Positions 55,262 through 63,029 of a stretch of 64,000 nt of DNA are shown one piece after another (position 1 is the first letter of the stretch; the number at the start of each line of letters is the position of its first letter). Position numbers and translations under genes: made by a program. The notes beneath the pieces were generated by a model. That model saw only the letters and a program-made list of their open reading frames with translations, was not told the origin of the DNA and ran no database searches. This stretch comes from Hirschia sp. (GTDB lineage: Bacteria; Pseudomonadota; Alphaproteobacteria; Caulobacterales; Hyphomonadaceae): the NCBI GenBank assembly GCA_002709235.1, contig PAQI01000012.1, forward strand, positions 35,445 to 99,444. The letters are read 5' to 3'.

Positions 55262-55642
55262 ATGGCTGCACTACCAAAGAAGAAACGTGTCATGCGTTCA
55301 CTGAAGATTGGTGAGATATCCGCCGTTGACGTTCCTGCCAATGAACATGCGACCGCGCCACTGATGAAGTCAGCTCATGGGGCTGAAGGGCTCTCTATCG
55401 CCAAGACCCGCGAAGCCTACAGCAAGCAAGCCAATGAAGCCGCGACGATGCGCGCCGAATGTGAAGCGATGTATGAGAAGCGGGTGGCGACAATCGAAGT
55501 GAACGAAAAGTGCTCTCGCTCCGACGCATATGGCAAAGCCGCATCCGATGCTTTCGCTATTCAATGTTACGAACTCGCTGAGCGATGCCGAGACCGTGAA
55601 GCAGCCGCGCGCGAATTGTTGATGCGTCTGGGAGACGTTTAA
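55262..55642 (+). CDS. protein with a phage prohead-protease-like N-terminal motif
   Basis: 126 residues from ATG 55262, one base after the upstream stop. RSLKIGEISAVDVPANEHATAPLMK matches in style the N-terminal EIS.VD.PAN..A...K element of phage XkdF/prohead protease-like proteins. The remaining hundred residues are helical and charged (KTREAYSKQANEAATMRAEC). The usual protease His/Ser residues cannot be placed, so it may be a degraded or repurposed relative. Confidence 0.5.
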   Translation: MAALPKKKRVMRSLKIGEISAVDVPANEHATAPLMKSAHGAEGLSIAKTREAYSKQANEAATMRAECEAMYEKRVATIEVNEKCSRSDAYGKAASDAFAIQCYELAERCRDREAAARELLMRLGDV

Positions 55643-55648
55643 CAGGGT

Positions 55649-55674
55649 TTGTCGGGTTTTGTTCGGCCCGACAA
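55649..55674 (+). terminator. hairpin after operon 2
   Basis: TTGTCGGG pairs with CCCGACAA (8 bp). No T-run follows; it may be a weak terminator or RNA stabiliser. Confidence 0.45.
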
Positions 55675-55753
55675 GCGTAAGGCGGTGTAGGTTTCTGACA
55701 TGACCGAACCGCCAAAATCCTCGCTGATAGCCTTGCGGCGGGGTTGTTCAAGT

Positions 55754-55792
55754 GCGCTGAGGTCCAGTATTCTCGACCTCAGCGCGCATTTT
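55754..55792 (+). terminator. terminator just before the SIR2-STAND gene
   Basis: GCGCTGAGGTC and GACCTCAGCGC form an 11-bp stem around a 10-base loop, followed by GCATTTTG. Only about 27 bases lie between it and the next start codon, so that gene needs a promoter within or upstream of the hairpin. Confidence 0.65.
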
Positions 55793-55818
55793 GATTCAAC
55801 TTACTTGGGATTTTTTCT

Positions 55819-58224
55819 ATGACAATTGACTTAAACGTTCTTTGTCGAAGAACGAATCCTGAGCAAACGGTGTTGTTGTTCGGCTCGGGTGCATCGGTGC
55901 CATCCGGCGCACCAACAAGTGTCCAACTGGTCGCCGAGCTTGCAAGTCACTTTGCGATTGATGGCGGCGAAACACTCGACCTCGCAGACATTACCACAAT
56001 CATTGATTCTCGAAGTCAACGCCGAGAACTAATTGAATTTATTAGTAATAGGCTATCAAGGCTTGAGCCCACACGAGGACTTCTTTCACTTCCTCAATTT
56101 GAATGGGCAGCCTTATTTACAACCAACTACGACGAACTCATAGAGAAGACCTATCGTAGATTCAAAACGCCCCTAAATTGTTATTCTTCAAATTTCGATT
56201 TTAAGGCCAGCAAAGATAACCAGAGTACGTCCCTATATAAGCTTCATGGAACTATCAACCAAGACACATCCCTTGGCCATCAGTGCAGAATGATTCTAAC
56301 AGGCAGGGATTATGATTTATCAAGTGAATATCGAGAAGTATTGTACGCAAGGCTTTCTGATCATTTACTGTCTAAGGACGCGATAATTATCGGTCAGTCG
56401 CTCTCTGACCCTGACTTAAAGTTGCTCGTAGACGCAGCGTTGCGCGCGAAACAACGTTCCGGAGCGCCCGGCAACATTACGATTCTCGCCTACAATGCCG
56501 ACAACAATCAATCAATAATATATGAATCGAGAGGATTGGATGTTTCCTTTGGCGGGATTGACGACTTCTTCAATGAAATGAATTCGTATCTTCCCGAGCA
56601 AGCACTACTTCCGGGAATCACAAACGATCCTCTTGATCGAGCCAAAGGCTTACATCCCACAACAATTGATGTTGGTAATGCTGTCGCGCAACAAACTGGC
56701 AATCTGGCGCGAATGTTTAATGGAGGGGCCGCAAGCTACGCCGACATTGGCCGGAGATGGACCTTTGACCGCGACTTTTCCGACAGAATTGAATCGCAAA
56801 TAGCTGCTTCAGATGCACCAAAAAATGCATGCGTACTCGGTTCAGCAGGAACAGGAAAGACAACCGGTATTCGGAAAACCTTAGCGCGTTTATCTTCCAG
56901 ACAAATACACTGTTGGGAACACGTAAAAGATTTTGACCTGAACCCAAGTGCATGGATTTCGGTTGACGATGAACTGCGAAAAAGAAAGGAAGTTGGCGTC
57001 CTCTTTGTTGACGACGCTCATGTTGAAATAAACAACCTTAACAATTTAATCGAAACTATTTGTGGAAAAGAAGGTTCGGGTCTGAAGCTAATACTTGCAT
57101 CGAGTAGACCGAATTGGAATCCGAGACTGAAAACGCCTGCCCTTCACAGAAACAGCAATACTTATGAAATTTCTTCACTCTCAAACCGAGAGATCGATAA
57201 ACTATTAGACTTACTTGATAATTCTAACGATATTTCTCGCTTGGTAGAACAAAGTTTTCTTGGATTTAGTCGGGCACAGCGGCACACACGTCTTACAGAC
57301 CGTTGTCACGCAGACATGTTTGTCTGTCTCAAAAACATTTTCGGCTCAGACTCATTTGATCATATCATTCTGCGAGAGTATGCGGAACTTAATCAAGATT
57401 ACCAAGAGGCGTACCGGCGAATAGCGAGTATGGAGGCAGCCGGTGTGAGAGTGCACCGGCAGTTGGTACTTAGAACGGTGAGCATTTCCGCGGATCAAGT
57501 TGTGCGCTTCCTCGAAGACATGGATGGCATTATCGAAGAACGCACAGTGAGTGAAAGAGATGGCGTCTACACGTGGAATATTCGCCATGAAGTTATCGCC
57601 GAAATAATTTCACGTCACAAAACGCCAAACGAAGATGACCTTTACACTCTTCTTGAAAGTACAATTTCAAATCTCAATCCCACCTATGGCATTGAGCTAA
57701 AATCAATGGACGAGATTTGCAGCTACGGTCGAGGAATAAGCAAAATAGGAGACAGGCAAAAGCAAAACATCTTGCTTCGTCAGATGATCTCTCTTGCTCC
57801 CTTGAGACGGGTGCCAAGGCACAGACTAATCACCAACCTCATTGAACTTGGTGATTACGAGAATGCGAGTTCTGAAATACGGCTTTTTGAAAACGAACTG
57901 CGAATTGATGGACCTGTGCACCGATATAAAATCAAGCTTCTTTTGGAGCGAGCGCGCCACGTCGAAGGTCTAATGGATGAAGATAGGGCTGCAATTGTTG
58001 GGGAGGCGGCACAGCTTGCAAAAGCAGGAATCGAGCGCTTCAGTGAAGATAAAAACATGTACGATATTTTCCTTAGGTCCGGTGTGGATTCTTATAAATA
58101 CACAGCCAGCCTCGATTTATTCGATCAGGCACTAATTGCCGCACGAGAAGCCCACGAGCACAATCTTGACCCAGAGCTTCAGCGTGTGATTTCGAAATAC
58201 GAACGGATCGCACAGCGATTTTGA
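55819..58224 (+). CDS. SIR2-STAND NTPase, candidate antiphage defence protein
   Basis: 801 residues. Residues about 15-250 are a SIR2-like domain: LLFGSGASVPSGAPT (22-35), FTTNYDELIEKTY (about 100), KLHGTINQD (about 144) and IIIGQSLSDPDLK; these are the NAD-binding and catalytic His region. A STAND-type ATPase follows: Walker A GSAGTGKTTG (about 341), Walker B VGVLFVDDAHV (about 395), KLILASSRPNW. The C-terminal 350 residues are helical, possibly repeats that sense a phage product. This order equals that of SIR2-bearing Avs-like proteins, though shorter than most. The gene is AT-richer than its neighbours. NAD depletion upon phage sensing is inference. Confidence 0.85.
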   Translation: MTIDLNVLCRRTNPEQTVLLFGSGASVPSGAPTSVQLVAELASHFAIDGGETLDLADITTIIDSRSQRRELIEFISNRLSRLEPTRGLLSLPQFEWAALFTTNYDELIEKTYRRFKTPLNCYSSNFDFKASKDNQSTSLYKLHGTINQDTSLGHQCRMILTGRDYDLSSEYREVLYARLSDHLLSKDAIIIGQSLSDPDLKLLVDAALRAKQRSGAPGNITILAYNADNNQSIIYESRGLDVSFGGIDDFFNEMNSYLPEQALLPGITNDPLDRAKGLHPTTIDVGNAVAQQTGNLARMFNGGAASYADIGRRWTFDRDFSDRIESQIAASDAPKNACVLGSAGTGKTTGIRKTLARLSSRQIHCWEHVKDFDLNPSAWISVDDELRKRKEVGVLFVDDAHVEINNLNNLIETICGKEGSGLKLILASSRPNWNPRLKTPALHRNSNTYEISSLSNREIDKLLDLLDNSNDISRLVEQSFLGFSRAQRHTRLTDRCHADMFVCLKNIFGSDSFDHIILREYAELNQDYQEAYRRIASMEAAGVRVHRQLVLRTVSISADQVVRFLEDMDGIIEERTVSERDGVYTWNIRHEVIAEIISRHKTPNEDDLYTLLESTISNLNPTYGIELKSMDEICSYGRGISKIGDRQKQNILLRQMISLAPLRRVPRHRLITNLIELGDYENASSEIRLFENELRIDGPVHRYKIKLLLERARHVEGLMDEDRAAIVGEAAQLAKAGIERFSEDKNMYDIFLRSGVDSYKYTASLDLFDQALIAAREAHEHNLDPELQRVISKYERIAQRF

Positions 58225-58364
58225 GTGCCGAACACTATCGACAATTCTGTTAAGAGTCTTTCGAGTCACAGTTCAACAAATTCAACTTGTTAACCGAACA
58301 AAACGCTTAAGCGGTAAACATTTCTCGGGCAGGCTGTTCAACATCAAAGTTGGAGGTTTGCGAG

Positions 58365-58952
58365 ATGTCAGACGGCGAAATGCGTCTCTATGATGCGGAG
58401 GGCAAGCGGCTGTACCTGAACGCCGAAGAACGAGCGGCCTTCTTGTCAGCCGCCCGTAAGCAGCCGCCTGAAGTTTTGGCGTTGTGTGAGGTTCTACACT
58501 GGACGGGTTGTCGTGCGTCTGAACCGTTGGAAGTGACAGCAGAACGCATAGACCTGAATGGAGCGATAGTCTTTCGCTCTCTCAAAAAGCGCCGCCCCGA
58601 TGCATTCCGCTCGGTTCCTATTCCGCCTTCATTGGTCGATGGCTTGGAACGCACATTCAGCATTCGTCAGCGCCAACGGAGCCGCAAATTACGATCAGAA
58701 CCGCTTTGGCCGATCAGCCGCGTTCGCGTCTGGCAAATCGTCACGGGCGTTATGAAGGATGCGGGCATTTTGGAAGGCCCGCATCGCGTACCAAAGGGCC
58801 TGCGTCACGGCTTTTGCATTCACGCCATCGCCAGCGGCGTTCCCGTTACAAGCGTCCAGAAATGGGCTGGACACGCCCAACTCTCAACCACAGCAATTTA
58901 TGTTGATGCTCAAGGCGCTGAAGCGCGCGATCTTGCTTCGCGGATGTGGTGA
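58365..58952 (+). CDS. tyrosine recombinase, catalytic domain only
   Basis: 195 residues with GGAGG upstream of ATG 58365. It contains Arg I in WTGCRASEPLEV, the K in LKKRRPDAFRSVPI, HxxR-like GLRHGFCIHAIASG, WAGHAQLSTTAIYVD with the nucleophile Tyr. No N-terminal core-binding or arm-binding domain exists, so it resembles short FimB-like or XerC-half enzymes. Its role within the element is unclear: DNA inversion, resolution, or a relic integrase. Confidence 0.8.
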   Translation: MSDGEMRLYDAEGKRLYLNAEERAAFLSAARKQPPEVLALCEVLHWTGCRASEPLEVTAERIDLNGAIVFRSLKKRRPDAFRSVPIPPSLVDGLERTFSIRQRQRSRKLRSEPLWPISRVRVWQIVTGVMKDAGILEGPHRVPKGLRHGFCIHAIASGVPVTSVQKWAGHAQLSTTAIYVDAQGAEARDLASRMW

Positions 58953-59489
58953 TTATTCCTTATTAAACAACTCAAGAGCCTCCTCTGCGGCAGTAATTGT
59001 CCTCGTACTCTCCCTACCGCTCATTTCACCGACACTCGCGCCGTCAACACCGGGTATTCCAATGCTGACGCCTGTTTCGGCCAACGTTTCCACTACCTTG
59101 TAAGGGGCTTCAAATTCGTTGGACACTCCAGCATTTGAACGAAGTAGCTTCAAAACCTCATCAACGTGTGAGTCATAAGCTTCTTTGTTAGGATAGTAGG
59201 TGATTTTTTGGTTCAACGAAGCGCCCGGAATATCCAATCGTTTGGTGTGCGTTTCTTGTGGTGAAGCTTCCCACAATGAGGAAGCAACTACCAAAAATCC
59301 TCCCATAAGCGATTGAATACAAAACCGATTTACATCACGAACCCGAGCCATTGTGTGATTCCAATACATTTGGGACAAATTTAATCGTTCACATCTTGTT
59401 AATAACTCTGCTAAGCTGAATGCACGCTTAACATTGAACTCTACACAAGCTTGCTCATAGAGTTCTATTTCGAGCAATGAGGGGGACAT
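58953..59489 (-). CDS. unrecognised protein divergent from the collar-domain gene
   Basis: 178 residues if ATG 59489 is used. The sequence is helical (SLAELLTRCERLNLSQMYW) with a hydrophobic patch FCIQSLMGGFLVVASSLW and a C-terminal GVSIGIPGVDGASVGEMSG. No SD precedes the ATG; a downstream start is possible. It begins 4 bases from the divergent secreted protein start, so each gene lies in the other's leader. Base composition is AT-rich like the SIR2 gene. Function unknown. Confidence 0.5.
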   Translation of the reverse strand: MSPSLLEIELYEQACVEFNVKRAFSLAELLTRCERLNLSQMYWNHTMARVRDVNRFCIQSLMGGFLVVASSLWEASPQETHTKRLDIPGASLNQKITYYPNKEAYDSHVDEVLKLLRSNAGVSNEFEAPYKVVETLAETGVSIGIPGVDGASVGEMSGRESTRTITAAEEALELFNKE

Positions 59490-59493
59490 TAAT

Positions 59494-60612
59494 ATGAAAT
59501 TTCGAATTCTGATTCTTCTTGCTGGCTTGCTCAGTACCGGATTAGCGAGCGCTCAAGAACAATGTTTGGGATTGATAGAGCTTTCCAAATTAACATCTTC
59601 TCAAGTGAAAGATGAAGAAAGCTTTTTTGCATTGGCGAATAACTACTGCGAAGAAAATGAACGAAGAAGAACAAATTCCAGCATTGGTTCAGCCGGTTTA
59701 AGCTACGGGCCTTTTTCTGCTTCTGGATCAAAGGCTAACGCAAGTGACAGCTTGGATCATTCCTCTGTTTGTCATGCCGAGAAGAAAGACGAGGCTTCAA
59801 AAGGGGCTTATAGGTCTTATGTACAAACTATAGCTCCCGGAGCATATGCAGCCTATGAGGCCTGCATCTCTCAAGCTGAACGCGGTTTCTATGTCTCAGT
59901 GCAACCGGTGCAAGTACTTGAACATGAATTCAGCATTCCGATTTCACTCAGAAAGTCCACAACCAACGAAAAAGCAATTTTTAATTTTTGGTTTTCCAAC
60001 GGAATTGATTGCGATTGGGATGGACCAACTGAGGTCACGGAAAGTAAAAATAAAGTTATATTTCCCCAGAACGGTACCGGGCGTCTTGTCTGTTCACGAA
60101 CAGACTCAAGCGAGAAAGGATTAATTCAGATTGTGAGGGAGGATGTTAACAACGATGCGAGCATTAATGTACCTTGGTCTGCTTTTCTTGAGGGGCAGCC
60201 AGTAGATGAGCTTGCTCGCTTCCAAAAACGTCTTTCAAACATTGAAAACAAGCTTGTCCCAGCAGGTACAATTGCGGCTTTTGCAAACGATGACTGTCCT
60301 GCGGGTTGGTCTCCACTACCTCAATCGGCTGGTCGGGTTCTAATTGGGGCTGGACAAGGGAACGGTCTAACAAACAGGGAGATTGGACAAACAGGCGGAC
60401 GTGAGAAGGTTGCAATAAGTGTGGAAGAAATGCCTTCCCATAGCCATGAAATGACGGGCCTCTATCACCGCGAAGCTCAAGGCAGTTCGACAAATCGTGT
60501 GAATCACGATGTCAATCGCAGTGCTGGGTGGAGAACAAGCAATACTGGCGGCGGACAGGCTCATGAGAATATGCCCCCTTATTTGGTAATGAATTACTGC
60601 ATTGCAGATTGA
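59494..60612 (+). CDS. secreted protein with C-terminal phage tail-collar domain
   Basis: 372 residues. Signal peptide (KFRILILLAGLLSTGLASA, cleavage near residue 20). The middle is unrecognised. A short helix LARFQKRLSNIENKLVPAGTIA leads into the C-terminal collar fold: FANDDCPAGWSPLPQSAGRVLIGAG, GGREKVAISVEEMPSHSHEM and GQAHENMPPYLVMNYCIAD. Tail collar domains are usual in phage tail fibres; with a Sec signal this one would be outside the cytoplasmic membrane, as in some bacterial surface proteins. GAGGGGGA precedes the ATG. Role unknown. Confidence 0.75.
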   Translation: MKFRILILLAGLLSTGLASAQEQCLGLIELSKLTSSQVKDEESFFALANNYCEENERRRTNSSIGSAGLSYGPFSASGSKANASDSLDHSSVCHAEKKDEASKGAYRSYVQTIAPGAYAAYEACISQAERGFYVSVQPVQVLEHEFSIPISLRKSTTNEKAIFNFWFSNGIDCDWDGPTEVTESKNKVIFPQNGTGRLVCSRTDSSEKGLIQIVREDVNNDASINVPWSAFLEGQPVDELARFQKRLSNIENKLVPAGTIAAFANDDCPAGWSPLPQSAGRVLIGAGQGNGLTNREIGQTGGREKVAISVEEMPSHSHEMTGLYHREAQGSSTNRVNHDVNRSAGWRTSNTGGGQAHENMPPYLVMNYCIAD

Positions 60613-62025
60613 TCATAACGCATTCACGTTAAAAGCATTTTTGACTAATTCTGCCAGACGCGCCAAACGCTCATCGCTGATAGTATCCGAGCCATATACC
60701 CGATCATGCACGTCTTTGATTGAATGGCCTGACAGCCAGCGTGAATCTTCAGGCGATGCATCCAACTCCCTGAACCGTTGAATCATCCGGTGACGCGTTG
60801 AATAGAGCGATTGCTTATTCGGGATCAGGTCAGGGATCGCGGGCTTAAGATATTTGTTGTTCAGAAGCGTGCTGAGGCTCGCGCCGTTAAACGGCCTATC
60901 CGCTCGATAAGGCAGATGATTAGCCAGTCGCAAGGCATCCCCAATCAGCGGCGCGTATCGCATCACACGGCCCTCTTTCATTTTTCTCACGCTATTGTTT
61001 CTGACCACGACATGGGGCGTTTGGTGATCCAGCACTATGTCAGCTTCTTCAAGCCCTCCCGCCTCAGCCGGTCCAAGCGTGGAAGTCAGGCACAACCACA
61101 TGATCGCAATGTTGCGCAAACTGGCGCGCTTGCCGTTCGTCGTTTCACCAGTTTCCATCCTTCGAAGGTGCTCAGCGAGCTTCCTCACTTGCTCTTCGGT
61201 AAGTGGGAGCTTTGCGCCTTTTTCGTTCCGTTCGCCCGGGATCGGAATATCGGTAAACAAATCATAAGGTTTGGGCTTTTGGCTTTCCCGCCAATATCGG
61301 TTGATCACACCTGATAGAGCGCCCTGCCGTCTTCGTATAGAAGAGTGAGCGTAGTTCAACTCGTCCGCCATGTGACGGTACCAGTCGCGAATGTTGTCGC
61401 GCGTCAGGTCCGCTATCCCCACGTTACCGATGACTTCGACAAGTGTTTCAACTGATGGACGCCGGTGCTTGTCCCGATCCATTTTATGGCGGCGCTCATC
61501 CTCTTTCAGTACGTCGAGCAGTAGCGTTTTGCCGCGAATAACTGCCAGCTCTTCGACAGAAGCGTGTTTCTGCCAAATCGTCTCCTGAAGCGCCCTGTCT
61601 GCATGGATGACATCAAACCCGTAGTCAGCGTGAACACGCGCATCTATCCGGGCCATCACTTCGCCAGCTTCAAAGCTGCGTGCGCCGTAACCCATCCGAT
61701 AGAATTCCAGTGCGTCGTCTATCTGAACATCGCTGAGTGCAGGTTGAGACATTTCTGTAACAACGTCCGACTGGGAAGCAGCCTCTGCCAGCTTTTGAGC
61801 TTTTCGGGCGTTCGCAATGGCGCGATCATAAGCAGCGCCTTCGCGTTCGGCCATTAGCGCCGCCTGCATTGCAGAGATTTTGGTCAAGCGGCCAAGCGTT
61901 GCTGTCCATTCTCGTTTAAGAGGCTTCCCTTTTCGGAACACTTCGCCTCTCAAATCCTCTGGAATCGTCCTGCGATAAAACCAAGACCCGTTTCGTTCAG
62001 AGAGATTTTTCACGTCTATTTTCAT
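60613..62025 (-). CDS. site-specific tyrosine integrase of the element
   Basis: 470 residues with a DUF6538-like N-terminus (LSERNGSWFYRRTIPEDLRGEV), a SAM-like core-binding region (about 190-260) and the catalytic domain. RHRMIQRF, WLSGHSIKDV and the last VYGSD hold His/Arg, GH and the Tyr nucleophile. The usual Arg I position reads TSTLGPAEAGGLEEADI, with no Arg; an Arg nearby (VRKMKEGR) might serve, or this subfamily differs. It lies right beside the 62194 core, so it should be the integrase acting on tRNA-Phe. Confidence 0.85.
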   Translation of the reverse strand: MKIDVKNLSERNGSWFYRRTIPEDLRGEVFRKGKPLKREWTATLGRLTKISAMQAALMAEREGAAYDRAIANARKAQKLAEAASQSDVVTEMSQPALSDVQIDDALEFYRMGYGARSFEAGEVMARIDARVHADYGFDVIHADRALQETIWQKHASVEELAVIRGKTLLLDVLKEDERRHKMDRDKHRRPSVETLVEVIGNVGIADLTRDNIRDWYRHMADELNYAHSSIRRRQGALSGVINRYWRESQKPKPYDLFTDIPIPGERNEKGAKLPLTEEQVRKLAEHLRRMETGETTNGKRASLRNIAIMWLCLTSTLGPAEAGGLEEADIVLDHQTPHVVVRNNSVRKMKEGRVMRYAPLIGDALRLANHLPYRADRPFNGASLSTLLNNKYLKPAIPDLIPNKQSLYSTRHRMIQRFRELDASPEDSRWLSGHSIKDVHDRVYGSDTISDERLARLAELVKNAFNVNAL

Positions 62026-62074
62026 GTCCGAGACAGCTCAGACACCCCCAAAACCCGCATTCCGAAATTTTTTT

Positions 62075-62097
62075 CGTAACAATGCTCGTAACAAAAT
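62075..62097. repeat. right arm-type integrase site candidate
   Basis: CGTAACAAT and CGTAACAAA occur 12 bases apart (62075, 62087). They match the GTAACAATCC repeats at the element's left end (48549-48581). Confidence 0.55.
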
Positions 62098-62193
62098 CGT
62101 ATAGAACAGCTAAAGCATGCTTGGGTTAAGATGTGGGAAAACACCGAACCTATTGGTAAACAACAATTTTATTGAATTGTTTACGAACAAAGG

Positions 62194-62242
62194 ATGGTGC
62201 CCGGGGGCGGAATTGAACCACCGACACGCGGATTTTCAATCC
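62194..62242 (-). pseudogene. truncated 3' half of tRNA-Phe (GAA) and right attachment site
   Basis: Reading leftward: GGATTGAAAATCC (anticodon stem-loop, GAA), variable loop, T arm GGTGGTTCAATTCCGCC, acceptor CCCGGGC, ACCA. The 5' half (acceptor, D arm) is missing; unrelated DNA begins at 62243. The 62194-62208 part is the 15-bp core of the element. It is too broken to make a tRNA. An intact copy should exist beyond the window. Confidence 0.88.
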
Positions 62243-63029
62243 AAGTGTATCCCTGCGATTTCAAATACTTACGACAAAATAACTGTCAAACCCTGCCCGA
62301 TCAAATCAAAGACTTACGTGAATTTGTCAAACCGGGATGGTCCACCTGGTAGGGAGGCCGCCGCCCCGATTGGTCCCGGGAGCGACGGCAAAGGATGCCC
62401 CCTTCACGAAGCTTCCATCATTGTTCCTATCATACTCGCTGTGAGGGCGGATTGATGGGCGCTCTTCACGAATCCTCGAGAATGCTCGCGCCCCTATTTC
62501 ATCTTTTTAGATCAGATGAATCCAGTGAAGTCGCGGCCACGGTCCAGAATGAGACTGCCGCCGACTTGGCTTCCTGACGCTCGCTAGTTTTGGTCACTGG
62601 CGAGCGCCCCAAGGGGCGTTCTTTGTCCCTAAATGGCTTGCCCACGGTTGCCGCTTCCCGATTTCAACAAAAGCGGCTGACGACGTGGCGGGAACTTTGC
62701 CCTGGGGTGGTGCACATCCGGGGATTTCCGACCGCCCTGTTGCCGCGTGAGGCGCAGGGGAAACCGCGGGGATGCACCTCTCCTGTCCGGGATTTTCTGG
62801 ATGCCCACTGACCCCTCCTACGTGCCGGCGTATCCGGTGGGGGAGCGACTGGCCGACGTAATCGGCAGGGCGGTTATACCACTACACGCCCCTCTAGGCC
62901 GCTCTCCGCGAGGAGGAGGGATGCGGAAAGCGGAGTATTGCCAAAAGCACAGCTCTTGCCCTCGATAGGAGGCGCAATCCGCACATATCTGAACCTGCGT
63001 AGACTGAACGCACTGTAGAGGTGCTATCC
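62243..63029. other. about 790 bases without a clear gene, second element
   Basis: Contains a short frame (40 residues from ATG 62455) that ends before a terminator at 62602-62624 (GCGCCCC/GGGGCGT, then TTCTTTG). Beyond that lie GC-rich sequences without codon structure. A tRNA-like fold near 62830-62890 is too irregular to call. It may be the end of a neighbouring operon plus the leader of the packaging genes. Confidence 0.45.
62602..62624 (+). terminator. terminator in the second element
   Basis: GCGCCCC and GGGGCGT (one G-U) around AA, followed by TCTTTG. Moderate strength; T-run is short. Confidence 0.55.

Larger units (their letters stand above)
48407..62208. mobile_element. integrated element of about 13.8 kb at tRNA-Phe (satellite/IME-like)
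   Basis: Bounded by the 15-bp direct repeat at 48407-48421 and 62194-62208, with the integrase gene next to the right repeat and arm-type direct repeats inside each end. Contents are AlpA-like regulators, a prim-pol/helicase, iteron-like repeats, coiled-coil genes, a SIR2-STAND defence candidate, a second recombinase and a secreted collar-domain pair. There are no capsid, terminase or tail operons and no recognisable conjugation genes. That favours a phage satellite or mobilizable element rather than a full prophage. The AT-rich stretches within it (55.8-60.6 kb) suggest cargo from a different source. Confidence 0.8.

Noticed and set aside
58304-58313. palindrome CGCTTAAGCG as a recombinase site
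   Set aside because: A single 10-bp palindrome with no second copy in the segment; mentioned only as a hint.
62825-62895. tRNA-like fold on the minus strand with a TAC-like anticodon loop
   Set aside because: The anticodon stem looks fine, but no proper T arm (GGTTCRA) or acceptor pairing exists; I cannot support a tRNA call.
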